A DNA stretch of 45,738 nucleotides. Origin: Bacillota bacterium (lineage in GTDB: Bacteria > Bacillota > Sulfobacillia > JAJZYS01 > JAJZLH01). The translations under genes and the position numbers were made by a program. The stretch spans positions 1 to 45,738 of the forward strand of contig JAKAUI010000040.1 of NCBI GenBank assembly GCA_021827745.1, read 5' to 3'. The notes under the pieces were generated by a model. The model worked only from the letters and a program-made list of their open reading frames with translations. It searched no databases and was not told the origin of the DNA. Below, piece after piece: positions 13,569-22,993 of the stretch; position 1 is the first letter of the stretch; every line of letters begins with the position of its first letter.

Positions 13569-16250
13569 ATGACGACCGCCAAGGCGCGTGCCCTGCTTGC
13601 CAAGTTGGCGGACGAAGTCACGAAAGGGACCGACCCCCGGACGCTGACCGAACACGTCCTGGCCCACCTGGGCACGGCGCTGGGCGCCACGTGCGGCTGG
13701 GCCCACGGACGGCGCGCTGGCGGCGGCTTCACGCTGCTTGGGACCTGGCAGCTGCCGCCCGAGCTGGCGGCAGGCAGTAGGGCGGCCCTCAACTGGTCTC
13801 CGTGCCTGTGCCAGCGCAACCTTGGCCGCGACCTCCTGCCAACCGGGCGCCGGATGGAACGCTGCGAGCGTCTGGACGAGCAGGCAGATGCCTTGGGCGG
13901 TCTGCGCTGGCACCTGACCGGAACGCTCTTGAGCCTGGGCCGGCCGGTTGGGCTGCTCTCGCTCGCCTTTGCGGACGAGCGGGTGCTCAGCGCCCTGGAG
14001 ACCGACACGGTGCGCCGCGCCTCGGCCCTTTTGGGTGCGGCGGTCAGCGACGAAACTCTCTGGGCTGAGGCGGCCCCAGAAGGCACCGTGGAGCTTTCGA
14101 CCCTGGCCGACTTCACATCCCTGCTCCTCACCCTGGGCGAGCCGTCCGACATCGCCGGCAGCCTGCTTGAGTTTCTGGCCGGCCAGCTCCCAGTCGACTT
14201 TCTGGCCGTCTACATGGCGAATACGCAGCAGCGCAAGCTGACCTTGGCCGTCGGCCGGCAGTGGCCGGCGGAGCTGACCGACCTCGCCTACGAGGCCGAT
14301 TCCGATGTCATTTCGCAGACGGCACGCCGCAAGGACCCCCTGATCCTGCCCCAGCTCTCCGCATCGCCCTTCACGCTGCCAGCGGCGCTGGACAGCGCTG
14401 GCGTCGACACCCTGCTCGTGGTGCCCATCCACATGCTCGATCAGCTGGTCGGCGTGCTGGCGCTGGCAGCTCGGCCACCGGTGCGCTATGGCAACGGCGA
14501 GGCACGGCTGGTCACCATGGCCGCACAGCAGGCGGCAATGGCCATGACCGGAGCCTATGCCCGGGCCCGCACAGTGCAGCAGGAGACGATGCTGACCGAC
14601 CTGCAGGCTGAGAGCGAGCGCCGGCAGGAGGCGCTGTTCAGCGGCTACACCGCCACCTTGTCCGCCCTGGGTGACGCCCTCGGCCTACGCGATCCCGGGA
14701 CCATGGGCCACTCCGACCGGGCGGTGCGGATCGCCGTGGCCATCGGCAAGCGGATGGGGCTCGGCCGGGACGACCTCCTGCACCTGGAGTGGGGCGCCCA
14801 TCTCCACGACATCGGCAAGATCGGGGTGCCAGACGCCATCTTGTCCAAACCCGGGCCACTGACGGCCGAAGAACGCCAGATCATGCAGACGCACCCGACG
14901 CTCGGCTACCGCATGCTGTCGCACCTCGACTTTTTGGGAAAGAGCCTGGACGTCGTGCGCTGCCACCATGAGCGCTACGACGGTCAGGGCTATCCAGAGG
15001 GGCTGGCGGCAGAGGCCATCCCCCTGCTCGCCCGCATCTTCTCGGTGGCCGACTCCTTCGACGCCATGACCAGCGTCCGGCCCTACCGGCAGCCGTTCTC
15101 TCACCTCGAGGCCCAAGAGGAGCTGATCCGGGAAAGAGGGCACCAGTTCGATCCAGACGTGGTGGAGACGTTCTTGCGGCTCTCCGACGCCGAGCTGTTC
15201 GCCCACCCGGCGGCCGACCAGGCTGCACCCCAGGCCGCCCTGCCCATGCCCGAGTCGATGCAGCAGCATCTTCCCACCACGCTGGAGCCGGGCGCCCTGA
15301 CCGGGGCCCTGCTTGCCATGAGCCAGGCGGCGCTCGCCCAGCAGGAGCTGTGGGAGCTCGTGCTCAAGGTCCTGGAGGACCTGTTCATGACCGAGCTCGG
15401 ATCGATTCTGCTGATCGACAGCCAGCGCCAGGAGCTCTACGTGGCCAGTCAGCGCGGCTACGGCCGCCACCCGGTCGGCAACCTGCGCATGGCCACCCAG
15501 GGCCAGCGCGGCGTGTGCGCCTGGGTTTTCAGAAACGCCCGGCCCTACTATGTGCCAAACGTGCTGTCCGACCCGATCTATCTGATGGGCAACCCGCAGG
15601 TGCACTCCGAACTGGCCCTACCCCTGATCGTGGACAACCAGGTGATCGGTGTCCTGAACGTGGAGAGCCGCGACCCGGACGCCTTCCCGGCACCGGTCCA
15701 GATCATGCTTGAGGTCTTCGCTGGCCTGGTCAGCCTGATCTGCGAACGCCAGCGCCGCAATCAGGAGCTGGAGCAGTTGGCCCTGACCGATCCGGTCAGC
15801 GGCCTGGCCAACCGGCAAGCACTCTTGGACCAGCTGGAGCGGCAGAACGCCCAATCTGTGCGCGGGCGGCGCTCCTACTCGGTGCTCCTCTTTCGGCTGG
15901 ACAACCTGAGCCAGCTCAGCGAAATGTTCGGCCAGACGGCCTGCGACCAGCTGCTGGCAGAGGTCGGGGAGTCGATCCGCAGTCACTGTCGGCGGGGCGA
16001 CTTCCCGGCTCGCTTGAACTCAGACACCTTCGCCGTGATTGCCTCTGGCGCCCGCGAGCGTTCGGCGGCGTCCTTGTCCGCCCGCCTGCTTCTCTCCGTG
16101 CAACGAGGCCGCTGGGCCTCTGACCTCGGCCTGAGTGTGGCCTGCTCGAGCGCCACCTTCCCCACAGACGGCAAGCAGGCAGACGCCATCCTGCACAGTG
16201 CCGTGGCAGGGCTGAACGACGTCGGCCAAGGCGGCAGCGTGCGCTCTTAG
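13569..16250 (+). CDS. GAF - HD-GYP - GAF - degenerate GGDEF signalling protein, 893 aa
   Basis: Domain order: two GAF-like sensor regions (about 20-155 and 175-330), HD-GYP (about 360-530), a third GAF (about 575-730) and a GGDEF-like fold (about 735-885). HD-GYP is complete: HLHDIGK with H413 D414, and HHERYDGQGYP at 466-476, so cyclic-di-GMP hydrolysis is expected. The GGDEF signature has become RLNSDTF at 815-821, lacking the catalytic Gly-Gly-Asp/Glu, so cyclase activity is unlikely and GTP binding or regulation more plausible. No membrane segment is visible. Start ATG 13569 is the first ATG; GGAGGG lies 21 nt upstream, too far, so the start is uncertain. It converges on nuoN with a 16-bp gap. 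Confidence 0.85.
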   Translation: MTTAKARALLAKLADEVTKGTDPRTLTEHVLAHLGTALGATCGWAHGRRAGGGFTLLGTWQLPPELAAGSRAALNWSPCLCQRNLGRDLLPTGRRMERCERLDEQADALGGLRWHLTGTLLSLGRPVGLLSLAFADERVLSALETDTVRRASALLGAAVSDETLWAEAAPEGTVELSTLADFTSLLLTLGEPSDIAGSLLEFLAGQLPVDFLAVYMANTQQRKLTLAVGRQWPAELTDLAYEADSDVISQTARRKDPLILPQLSASPFTLPAALDSAGVDTLLVVPIHMLDQLVGVLALAARPPVRYGNGEARLVTMAAQQAAMAMTGAYARARTVQQETMLTDLQAESERRQEALFSGYTATLSALGDALGLRDPGTMGHSDRAVRIAVAIGKRMGLGRDDLLHLEWGAHLHDIGKIGVPDAILSKPGPLTAEERQIMQTHPTLGYRMLSHLDFLGKSLDVVRCHHERYDGQGYPEGLAAEAIPLLARIFSVADSFDAMTSVRPYRQPFSHLEAQEELIRERGHQFDPDVVETFLRLSDAELFAHPAADQAAPQAALPMPESMQQHLPTTLEPGALTGALLAMSQAALAQQELWELVLKVLEDLFMTELGSILLIDSQRQELYVASQRGYGRHPVGNLRMATQGQRGVCAWVFRNARPYYVPNVLSDPIYLMGNPQVHSELALPLIVDNQVIGVLNVESRDPDAFPAPVQIMLEVFAGLVSLICERQRRNQELEQLALTDPVSGLANRQALLDQLERQNAQSVRGRRSYSVLLFRLDNLSQLSEMFGQTACDQLLAEVGESIRSHCRRGDFPARLNSDTFAVIASGARERSAASLSARLLLSVQRGRWASDLGLSVACSSATFPTDGKQADAILHSAVAGLNDVGQGGSVRS

Positions 16251-16266
16251 GCCCGTTGAGGGACCG

Positions 16267-17778
16267 CTAGCGTCCGGTGATCCCCGCCAGGGGACCGACC
16301 TGGCTGACGCCGTGCATCAGGGCCACGACCGCCCCGGGCGCCACGCCCACCGCCACCGTGGCCAAGGCCAGGCAGAAGATGGTGGCCGCCACCGCAGGCG
16401 ACACCCTGGGCAGGGCCGGGCTCTTTTCTTCCGGGGCGCTGAACAGAGCGAGCAAGGGACGGCCGTAGACGACGAGCGTGATGGCGGTGCCGGCGACCAC
16501 GGCGAGCGCCAGCACCAGCTCGTGGCCGGCAAGCAGTGCCTGCAGGATGAACAGCTTGCCGAAGAAGCCGGCCAGCGGCGGGATGGAGGCAAGTGACAAC
16601 AAGAACACCGCCATGGCGGCAGCCGTCCATGGCTGCTGGTAGAAGAGGCCGCGGTATCGCCGAAGCATCACGCCGCTCTCCTCGCCGCCGGAGAGGGCGG
16701 CGACGATGGCGAAGGCGCCCAGGTTCATCAGGGCGTAGGTGACGAGGAAGTAGACGCCGGCGGCGGTGGCGGCGGCCGTGCCCACCACCAGAACGGCCAA
16801 GAGGTAGCCGGCGTTCAGGATTCCGGAGTAGCCCAGAAGCCGCTTGAAGTTCTGCTGCGGGATGGCCAGCACGGCGCCGCCGATGATCGTCGCCACGGCC
16901 AAGGCGCTGAGCAGGCCCTGCCAGTTCACGGCACTCGTCACGAACACGGTGTCGACCAGGCGGGCCAAAACGCCAAAGGCGGCCACCTTGGTGCCGACCG
17001 ACATGAAGGTCACCACAGACGTCGGCGCCCCCTCGTAGACATCGGGCACCCACTGGTGAAAGGGCACGGCGGCCAGCTTGAAGCCAAGGCCGACCACGAC
17101 CAGCCCGATGCCGAGCTCGGCGATCAGTCCGGTTCCGCTGGCGCCGGCTCCGATCAGGGAGGCGGTGGGAACTGAGGCCAGGGCCGAGGCGACCTGGGTC
17201 AGATTGGTGCCGCCGCTGACCCCGAACAAGAGGGCGAGGCCGTAGAGCAAAAACCCGGACGAGAACGCGCCCAAGAGGAAGTATTTGACCGCAGCCTCCA
17301 GCGAGCTCGGCCGGTCCGGCCGAAAGGCGCACAGGATGTAGAGCGGCAAGGACAACACCTCGACCGCCAGAAACAGCACGATCAGGTCATGGGCCGAGAT
17401 CAGCACCATCATCCCGATCGCTGCCCACAGGACGAGCGCCAGATAGTCGGGCGACGCCTCCGGCCGGTTGGCGGCCAGCACGACCGCCACGAGGGCGGAG
17501 GCCAAAATCACGAGGTCGAGCACGGCAGCCAAGGGATCCATCACCAAGGTTCCGCTGAAGGTGGTGGCCGGAAGGTGCGGGCCAAGGAGCAGCATGACGT
17601 CTCGAGCCGCCGCCACCGCGATGCCGAGACCCGCCACCCAGGTGAGCGCCCGCACGCCGCGACCGGCATCCATGAACAGCGCCGCCAGGAGAATCACGAT
17701 CGAGGTGGCGAGCAGCACCAGCTCGGGCATGATCAAGGAAAGCGATACCGGCGGCGGTGCGATCAGTGGCGGATTCAC
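16267..17778 (-). CDS. nuoN: NADH-quinone oxidoreductase subunit N
   Basis: Antiporter-like membrane subunit of complex I, about 14 helices, 503 aa. The conserved proton-channel segment FLAVEVLSLPLYILCAF has the TM5 Glu, and GFKLAAVPFHQWVPDVYEGA has the TM7 Lys. Start GTG 17778 overlaps the nuoM stop by 4 bp with GGGGAGG upstream; ATG 17730 is an alternative. It is the last gene of the nuo operon and ends 16 bp from the convergent HD-GYP gene, with no clear terminator between. Confidence 0.95.
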   Translation of the reverse strand: MNPPLIAPPPVSLSLIMPELVLLATSIVILLAALFMDAGRGVRALTWVAGLGIAVAAARDVMLLLGPHLPATTFSGTLVMDPLAAVLDLVILASALVAVVLAANRPEASPDYLALVLWAAIGMMVLISAHDLIVLFLAVEVLSLPLYILCAFRPDRPSSLEAAVKYFLLGAFSSGFLLYGLALLFGVSGGTNLTQVASALASVPTASLIGAGASGTGLIAELGIGLVVVGLGFKLAAVPFHQWVPDVYEGAPTSVVTFMSVGTKVAAFGVLARLVDTVFVTSAVNWQGLLSALAVATIIGGAVLAIPQQNFKRLLGYSGILNAGYLLAVLVVGTAAATAAGVYFLVTYALMNLGAFAIVAALSGGEESGVMLRRYRGLFYQQPWTAAAMAVFLLSLASIPPLAGFFGKLFILQALLAGHELVLALAVVAGTAITLVVYGRPLLALFSAPEEKSPALPRVSPAVAATIFCLALATVAVGVAPGAVVALMHGVSQVGPLAGITGR

Positions 17779-19268
17779 AGGCCCCTAGCCTCCCCAGAGA
17801 GATTACTGACCGGCACGGTCAGGGCGGTGCTGGCCTCCTGGCGGGTGATCGACTGAGCGACCGGCGCGACGCGGCCGGTGACCTGTCCCGGCGCCCAGCC
17901 GAGATAGAAGATCAGGAGGATGAAGGGCACCATGGCGGCGATCCGAAGCGGCCCAAACCGCAGCGGCTGTCTCAACTCCGGCTCGGTGGGGCCCTGGGCG
18001 GTGAGCTGGAACAGGCGGATGAAATAGGCGGCCGAGAAGACGACGGCGGCGATGGCGATCCAGGCCCACACCTCACTGGTGTGAAAGATGCCGAGCAGGA
18101 GCAAGAACTCTCCGGCAAAGCCGTTCAGCCCGGGCAGGCCCAAGGCGGCCAGCACCGCGATCCAGAGAAAGCCCGAAAACAGCGCCGCCTTGCGGGCGAT
18201 GCCGCCCAGCTTCGACAAGAGACGGGTTCCGGCCGCCTCCTCGACCACACCGAAGAGCAAGAACAGCGCCACGGCGTAGATGCCGTGATTCAGCATCTGC
18301 AGCACCGCCCCGTCCAGCCCGAGCGCATTGAGCGCCACCACGCCTAGGAACACCAGCCCCAGGTGCGAGAGTGACGAGTAGGCGATCACCATCCGGCCGT
18401 CTCTATGGGTGAGAGCGATCCAGGCGCCGTACAGGATCGAGATCAGGGCGACCACGGCCAGGGCTGGGGCAAACAGGCGGGCGGCATCAGGCAGGAGTGG
18501 GAAGGCGAAGCGGATCAGGGCGTAGAGGCCGGTCTTGGAGAGCACGCCGGAGAGCATCGCTGCCACCTGCGGCCGGCTCTCGCCGTAGGCGTCCGGCATC
18601 CAGGCGTGCAGCGGCCAGATCGGCACCTTGACCATGAATGAAGCGGCAAACAGCAAGAAGATCCAGTCCTGGGTGGCGGCCGGCAGCCGGACAGAGGCCA
18701 ACTGGCTGAGGCTGAAGCTGAGGTGGCCAAGGGCGGGCGCCGCCGACACGGCCAGCGCCACGATCGCCACCAGCAAGAACGCCGACGGGACGAGCGAGTA
18801 GATCAGGAACTTGAGCGCCGCCCGCCGGCTGTTGGCACCCTGGCCATAGGTCCCGATCAAGAGGTAGCCGGGGATGATCATCAGTTCCCAGAACACGTAG
18901 AAGACGAGCAGGTTGGTGCTGAGGAAGGTGCCGATGGCCGTGGCCGCCATCAGCAGGATCAATGAGTAGTAGCCACCCGGCCGTTTCGTCTCGTCCGAAA
19001 ACGCCACCACCGCCACCGTGGCAAGGGCGGTCAGGGCAACCAGGAACATGGAGAGACCGTCCAGGTGCAAGGAGAGGCTGAGGCCGAGGCTCTTCAGCCA
19101 GGGAATGTCGATGTGCTGCGGCGCGTAGACGATGCCAATGACCGAGGCAATGAGCGCCAGGACGCTGGCGCCAAGCGCCACCGTCCGGATGGCTGTGGCC
19201 CGAGAGCCGAGGAACAGCGGTGCCAAGGCGCCCAGGGCCAGCAGGATCAGCGGCGACAAGACCAGCAC
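17775..19268 (-). CDS. nuoM: NADH-quinone oxidoreductase subunit M
   Basis: Antiporter-like proton-pumping subunit, 497 aa, about 14 helices. Diagnostic segments are VFYVFWELMIIPGYLLIG with the TM5 Glu, FMVKVPIWPLHAWMPDAYGE with the TM7 Lys, and AYSSLSHLGLVFLG. Start GTG 19268 follows AAAGGAGGTT. Lies 13 bp after nuoL. Confidence 0.95.
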   Translation of the reverse strand: MLVLSPLILLALGALAPLFLGSRATAIRTVALGASVLALIASVIGIVYAPQHIDIPWLKSLGLSLSLHLDGLSMFLVALTALATVAVVAFSDETKRPGGYYSLILLMAATAIGTFLSTNLLVFYVFWELMIIPGYLLIGTYGQGANSRRAALKFLIYSLVPSAFLLVAIVALAVSAAPALGHLSFSLSQLASVRLPAATQDWIFLLFAASFMVKVPIWPLHAWMPDAYGESRPQVAAMLSGVLSKTGLYALIRFAFPLLPDAARLFAPALAVVALISILYGAWIALTHRDGRMVIAYSSLSHLGLVFLGVVALNALGLDGAVLQMLNHGIYAVALFLLFGVVEEAAGTRLLSKLGGIARKAALFSGFLWIAVLAALGLPGLNGFAGEFLLLLGIFHTSEVWAWIAIAAVVFSAAYFIRLFQLTAQGPTEPELRQPLRFGPLRIAAMVPFILLIFYLGWAPGQVTGRVAPVAQSITRQEASTALTVPVSNLSGEARGL

Positions 19269-19281
19269 GACCGAACCTCCT

Positions 19282-21150
19282 TTAGGGTCTCAGGGACAAA
19301 AAGGCGACCACCAGCATCACGCCGAGGGCGAAGCCAAGGGCGTAGCGACGGACGTAGCCGCTCTGGGTCGGACGCAGGCTCTCGCCCCAACCGGCCACCA
19401 AAAGGCCGACCCGGCTGAAGGCGACGTCCAGGCCCTTTCTGTCGAAGCGCTCGAGGGCACTGCCCAGCCACAGCGCCGGACGCACGATCAGCCACTCGCC
19501 CAACTCGTCGATGTACCACTTGCCCTTGAGCAGGCGATGGAGCGGGCCATGGAGCGGCTCAACCTGGGGCGCCTTGCGCCCGTAGAGCGCCCAGGCCGAT
19601 CCGAATCCGATCAGGGCCATGGCCAAAGACACGGCCATCGCCGCCCAGTTGGTGGGCGGGGGGAGCGGCGGGATCGGCCCGAAGCGGGTGAGCGCCGGCA
19701 GAAGCCACGACTCGATCAGGTTGTATCCGCCGGGCAGCACCAGAAAGCCGCCGACGGTCGACAGCACGGCCAGCACAACGAGCGGAACGGTCATCACAGG
19801 CGGCGACTCGTGGGCGTGGCCAGGCGCGCGCGCCGTACCGCCGAAGACCACGAAGTAGAGCCGGAACATGTAGAAGGCGGTCAGCCCTGCCGCCAGGGTG
19901 CCGATCGCCCACAGGCCGACCTGGCCGCCGGACAGAAGGCCGCCCAAGATCTCATCTTTGGAGAAGAATCCGGCAAAGGGCGGGATCCCGGAGATGGCGA
20001 GCGTCCCGACCAGGAAGGTGGCGGCGGTCAACGGGATGGTGCGCCTCAGCCCGCCCATCTTCCACATGTCCTGCTCGCCGCCCAGGGCGTGGATCACCGA
20101 GCCGGCAGCCAGGAACAAGAGCGCCTTGAAGAAGGCGTGGGTCAGGAAGTGGAAGACGCCCGCCGCATAGGCGGCGGTCCCGACCGCCATGAACATGTAG
20201 CCCAGCTGGGAGACGGTCGAGTAGGCGAGCACCCGCTTGATGTCGTCCTGGGCGATGGCGATGGTGGCGGCGAACAGCGCCGTGAAGCCGCCGACCCAGG
20301 CGATGGTGGTGGCCACAGAGGGGGCCAGCCCGAAGATCGGAAAGGCCCGGGCGACCAGGTAGACGCCGGCTGTGACCATGGTTGCGGCGTGAATCAGGGC
20401 CGACACCGGGGTCGGGCCCTCCATCGCATCCGGCAGCCAGATGTGCAGCGGGAACTGTGCGCTCTTGGCCGCGGCAGCCACAAACAGCAGGGCGGCCACC
20501 AGATCGCGGGTGGCGACCGGCAGGATGCTGAACTGGCGGAACACCGTCTGATAGCCGACATGACCCAGATTCACGAACAGGAGGAAGATGGCCAGGGTCA
20601 GCGCCACGTCGCCCACGACGTTGACCACGAACGCCTTCTTGGCGGCCGCCACCGCAGCCGGTCGCTTGTACCAGAAGCCGATCAGGAAGTAGGAGGCGAG
20701 CCCGACGCCCGCCCAGCCGACTAAGAGGAAGAAGAAGTTTCCGGCCATGACCAGAAGCAGCATGGCGACGATGAACAGGTTCATCTGCCAGAAAAAGCGG
20801 GAGAAGCCCTCGTCGTCGTCCATGTACCCGGCCGAGTAGAGGTGGATCAGGGCGCCCACGCCGGTGATCACCAGCATGAACAGGACGGAGATGGGGTCGA
20901 CCAGCAGGGTGAAGTGGATTGGCGTGCCGCCGGCCACATTCCAGGTGAACAGGGTGTCCTGGATCAGGCGGTGGGCGGCCGGCAGGCCGCTCAGGCGGAC
21001 GAAGGCCGCAACGGCCACCAAGAAGGACAACGAAACAGCCCCGACACAGATCCAGGCGATCAGGCGATGCGAGAGCCTGGGACCGATCCAGGCCGCCAGA
21101 AGGGCGCCCAGCGCCGGAAAGAGGAGTGCGAGGACGATCACGCTGTGCAT
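19282..21150 (-). CDS. nuoL: NADH-quinone oxidoreductase subunit L
   Basis: Largest antiporter-like subunit, 622 aa. Hallmarks are FTLLVDPISVLFMLVITGVG, NFFFLLVGWAGVGLASYFLI, KSAQFPLHIWLPDAMEGPTP and a long C-terminal region with the lateral amphipathic helix. It sits at the distal end of the membrane arm and pumps protons. ATG 21150, 3 bp after nuoK. Confidence 0.95.
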   Translation of the reverse strand: MHSVIVLALLFPALGALLAAWIGPRLSHRLIAWICVGAVSLSFLVAVAAFVRLSGLPAAHRLIQDTLFTWNVAGGTPIHFTLLVDPISVLFMLVITGVGALIHLYSAGYMDDDEGFSRFFWQMNLFIVAMLLLVMAGNFFFLLVGWAGVGLASYFLIGFWYKRPAAVAAAKKAFVVNVVGDVALTLAIFLLFVNLGHVGYQTVFRQFSILPVATRDLVAALLFVAAAAKSAQFPLHIWLPDAMEGPTPVSALIHAATMVTAGVYLVARAFPIFGLAPSVATTIAWVGGFTALFAATIAIAQDDIKRVLAYSTVSQLGYMFMAVGTAAYAAGVFHFLTHAFFKALLFLAAGSVIHALGGEQDMWKMGGLRRTIPLTAATFLVGTLAISGIPPFAGFFSKDEILGGLLSGGQVGLWAIGTLAAGLTAFYMFRLYFVVFGGTARAPGHAHESPPVMTVPLVVLAVLSTVGGFLVLPGGYNLIESWLLPALTRFGPIPPLPPPTNWAAMAVSLAMALIGFGSAWALYGRKAPQVEPLHGPLHRLLKGKWYIDELGEWLIVRPALWLGSALERFDRKGLDVAFSRVGLLVAGWGESLRPTQSGYVRRYALGFALGVMLVVAFLSLRP

Positions 21151-21153
21151 ACC

Positions 21154-21459
21154 CTACCCCTTCATCGCGTTCAGGGTGTCGACGTCGGGGCGGTCGCGGT
21201 GGCGGAACACGAGCACGATGATGATCAGGCCGATCGCCACCTCGGCGGCAGCCGCCACCACCACCACGAAGACGAAGATGTGCCCGCTGACGGCGCCGAA
21301 CTGACGGGCGAAGGCGACCAGAGAGAGGTTGACCGCGTTCCACATCAGCTCGATGGCCATGAACATGATCAGCGGGTTCTTCCGCACCAGCACCCCCACG
21401 GCGCCGATGGCGAACAGGAGCGCCGAGACCAGAAGGAAGTCGACGGTCGGCAAGGTCAC
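21154..21459 (-). CDS. nuoK: NADH-quinone oxidoreductase subunit K
   Basis: Three-helix subunit, 101 aa, related to MrpC. The membrane Glu residues expected in helices 2 and 3 are present (MFMAIELMWNAVNL; VVVVAAAAEVAIGL). Start GTG 21459 follows GAGAGGAGTGAGGGC. 16 bp after nuoJ. Confidence 0.95.
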   Translation of the reverse strand: MTLPTVDFLLVSALLFAIGAVGVLVRKNPLIMFMAIELMWNAVNLSLVAFARQFGAVSGHIFVFVVVVAAAAEVAIGLIIIVLVFRHRDRPDVDTLNAMKG

Positions 21460-21475
21460 GCCCTCACTCCTCTCA

Positions 21476-21979
21476 TCAGCGTTCCCTGGCCAAGAACACG
21501 ACCCCGATCACGGCCGCCAGGAGGACGAGGGCCGTCAGCTCGAAGGGCAAGAGGTACGTGGTGAACAGGGCAGTTCCGAAATTGCTGATGCTGCCAAAGC
21601 TGGTGGTCGGCGGCGGCGGCGCCGCCAGCACGGTGTGAACGGCGAGCGCAAACACGACGAGCGCTGCGAAGACGCCGACCACGGCAATGGCCAGTGCCAC
21701 CTGTCCTGGGAGCGTCTTCGAGCGGGCCTCCTGCGGAGATCGGGTGCCGGCCATCAGCAGCGCCACCACAAACAAGAACAGCACCATCACGGCTCCGGCG
21801 TAGACGATGACCTCGATCACAGCCAGAAACTCGGCGTGGAGCAGCAAGAACAGCACGCCCAGGCCGACGAAGTTGGCGACCAGAGCGATCACCCCGTGCA
21901 TCGGGTTCTTGGCGCTGACCACCACCACGCCCATGAACAGGCACAGCACGGCGGCCAGGACTGCGATCAGATTGGCCAT
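21476..21979 (-). CDS. nuoJ: NADH-quinone oxidoreductase subunit J
   Basis: Five-helix membrane subunit, 167 aa, with the conserved ISAKNPMHGVIALVANF-type segment (VVSAKNPMHGVIAL) and IEVIVYAGAVMVLFLFVVAL, the region holding the pi-bulge helix linked to proton coupling. ATG 21979 follows GAGGAGGGATGAG. Its upstream neighbour is nuoH, only 24 bp away, whereas in standard nuo operons nuoI lies between them. Confidence 0.95.
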   Translation of the reverse strand: MANLIAVLAAVLCLFMGVVVVSAKNPMHGVIALVANFVGLGVLFLLLHAEFLAVIEVIVYAGAVMVLFLFVVALLMAGTRSPQEARSKTLPGQVALAIAVVGVFAALVVFALAVHTVLAAPPPPTTSFGSISNFGTALFTTYLLPFELTALVLLAAVIGVVFLARER

Positions 21980-22003
21980 CTCATCCCTCCTCGCCGAAAC
22001 CTC

Positions 22004-22993
22004 TTAGGGGTGAACCAGGGCCACCCAGGCGGCAGTCCCGATCGCATTCAGCAGGGCGACCGGCAGCAGGATCTTCCACCCAAAGGCCATCAGCCGGTCA
22101 TAGCGCAGGCGCGGCAGGGTGGCACGCAGCCAGACGAACACGAACAAGAAGATGGCGACCTTGATCAGAAACCACAGGTAGCTGGGCAAGAAGGCCGGCC
22201 CGTGCCAGCCGCCCAAAAACAGCGTGGTAGCCAGCGCCGAGACCGTGATCATGTTGATGTACTCGGCCATGAAGAACATGGCGAACTTCATGCCGGTGTA
22301 CTCCGTGTGATAGCCCGCCACCAGCTCCTGCTCGGCCTCCGGCAGGTCGAAGGGCGCCCGATTGGTCTCGGCGATGGCACAGATGAAATAGACGATGAAT
22401 CCGACGATCTGCGGAAAGACGAACCACTCCCGGGTCTGGGCGCTGACGATCTGGTTCAAATTGGCTGACCCGGCGGCCAGCAGCACGCCGATCACCGAAA
22501 GGCCCATCGCCAGCTCGTAGGAGATGATCTGGGCCGAAGACCGCAGGCCGCCGAGCAGCCCGTACTTGTTTTGAGAAGACCAGCCGCCGAGCACGATGCC
22601 GTAGACGCCCAAAGACGCCACCGCGAACACATAGAGCAGGCTCAGGCTCGGTCCGGCCACCTGCAGCGGCACGGTGCGCCCGAAGATCTGCACCGGTGCG
22701 CCAAAGGGAATCACGGCAAAGGCCATCAGGGCGCCGAGCAAGGACAGCATCGGGGCGACCAGAAAGACGAAGCGATCGACGCCGGCCGGAATGATCTCCT
22801 CTTTGAACAGGAGCTTCACGCCGTCAGCCAGGGGCTGCAGCAGGCCGAAGGGTCCGACTCGGTTCGGCCCGGGCCGCAGCTGGAACCTGCCCAAGAGCTT
22901 GCGCTCGATCAGCGTCAGATAGCCAAAGGCAGCCTGCAGAAAGATGATGACAACGAGAGCCTTCCCCACATCGATGCCAATCGCAAGCCCCAT
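22004..22993 (-). CDS. nuoH: NADH-quinone oxidoreductase subunit H
   Basis: Membrane subunit forming the quinone chamber with NuoB and NuoD, 329 aa, eight helices expected. Diagnostic segments: LTLIERKLLGRFQLRPGPNR, QPLADGVKLLFKEEIIP and ETNRAPFDLPEAEQELVAGY with its acidic E-channel residues. ATG 22993 begins right after the nuoG stop. Confidence 0.95.
   Translation of the reverse strand: MGLAIGIDVGKALVVIIFLQAAFGYLTLIERKLLGRFQLRPGPNRVGPFGLLQPLADGVKLLFKEEIIPAGVDRFVFLVAPMLSLLGALMAFAVIPFGAPVQIFGRTVPLQVAGPSLSLLYVFAVASLGVYGIVLGGWSSQNKYGLLGGLRSSAQIISYELAMGLSVIGVLLAAGSANLNQIVSAQTREWFVFPQIVGFIVYFICAIAETNRAPFDLPEAEQELVAGYHTEYTGMKFAMFFMAEYINMITVSALATTLFLGGWHGPAFLPSYLWFLIKVAIFLFVFVWLRATLPRLRYDRLMAFGWKILLPVALLNAIGTAAWVALVHP

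Noticed and set aside
19132-20724. 530-codon open frame on the plus strand
   Set aside because: Antisense to nuoL and nuoM, rich in Gln/His/Gly/Arg as expected from a shadow of hydrophobic genes in GC-rich DNA; no family signature.
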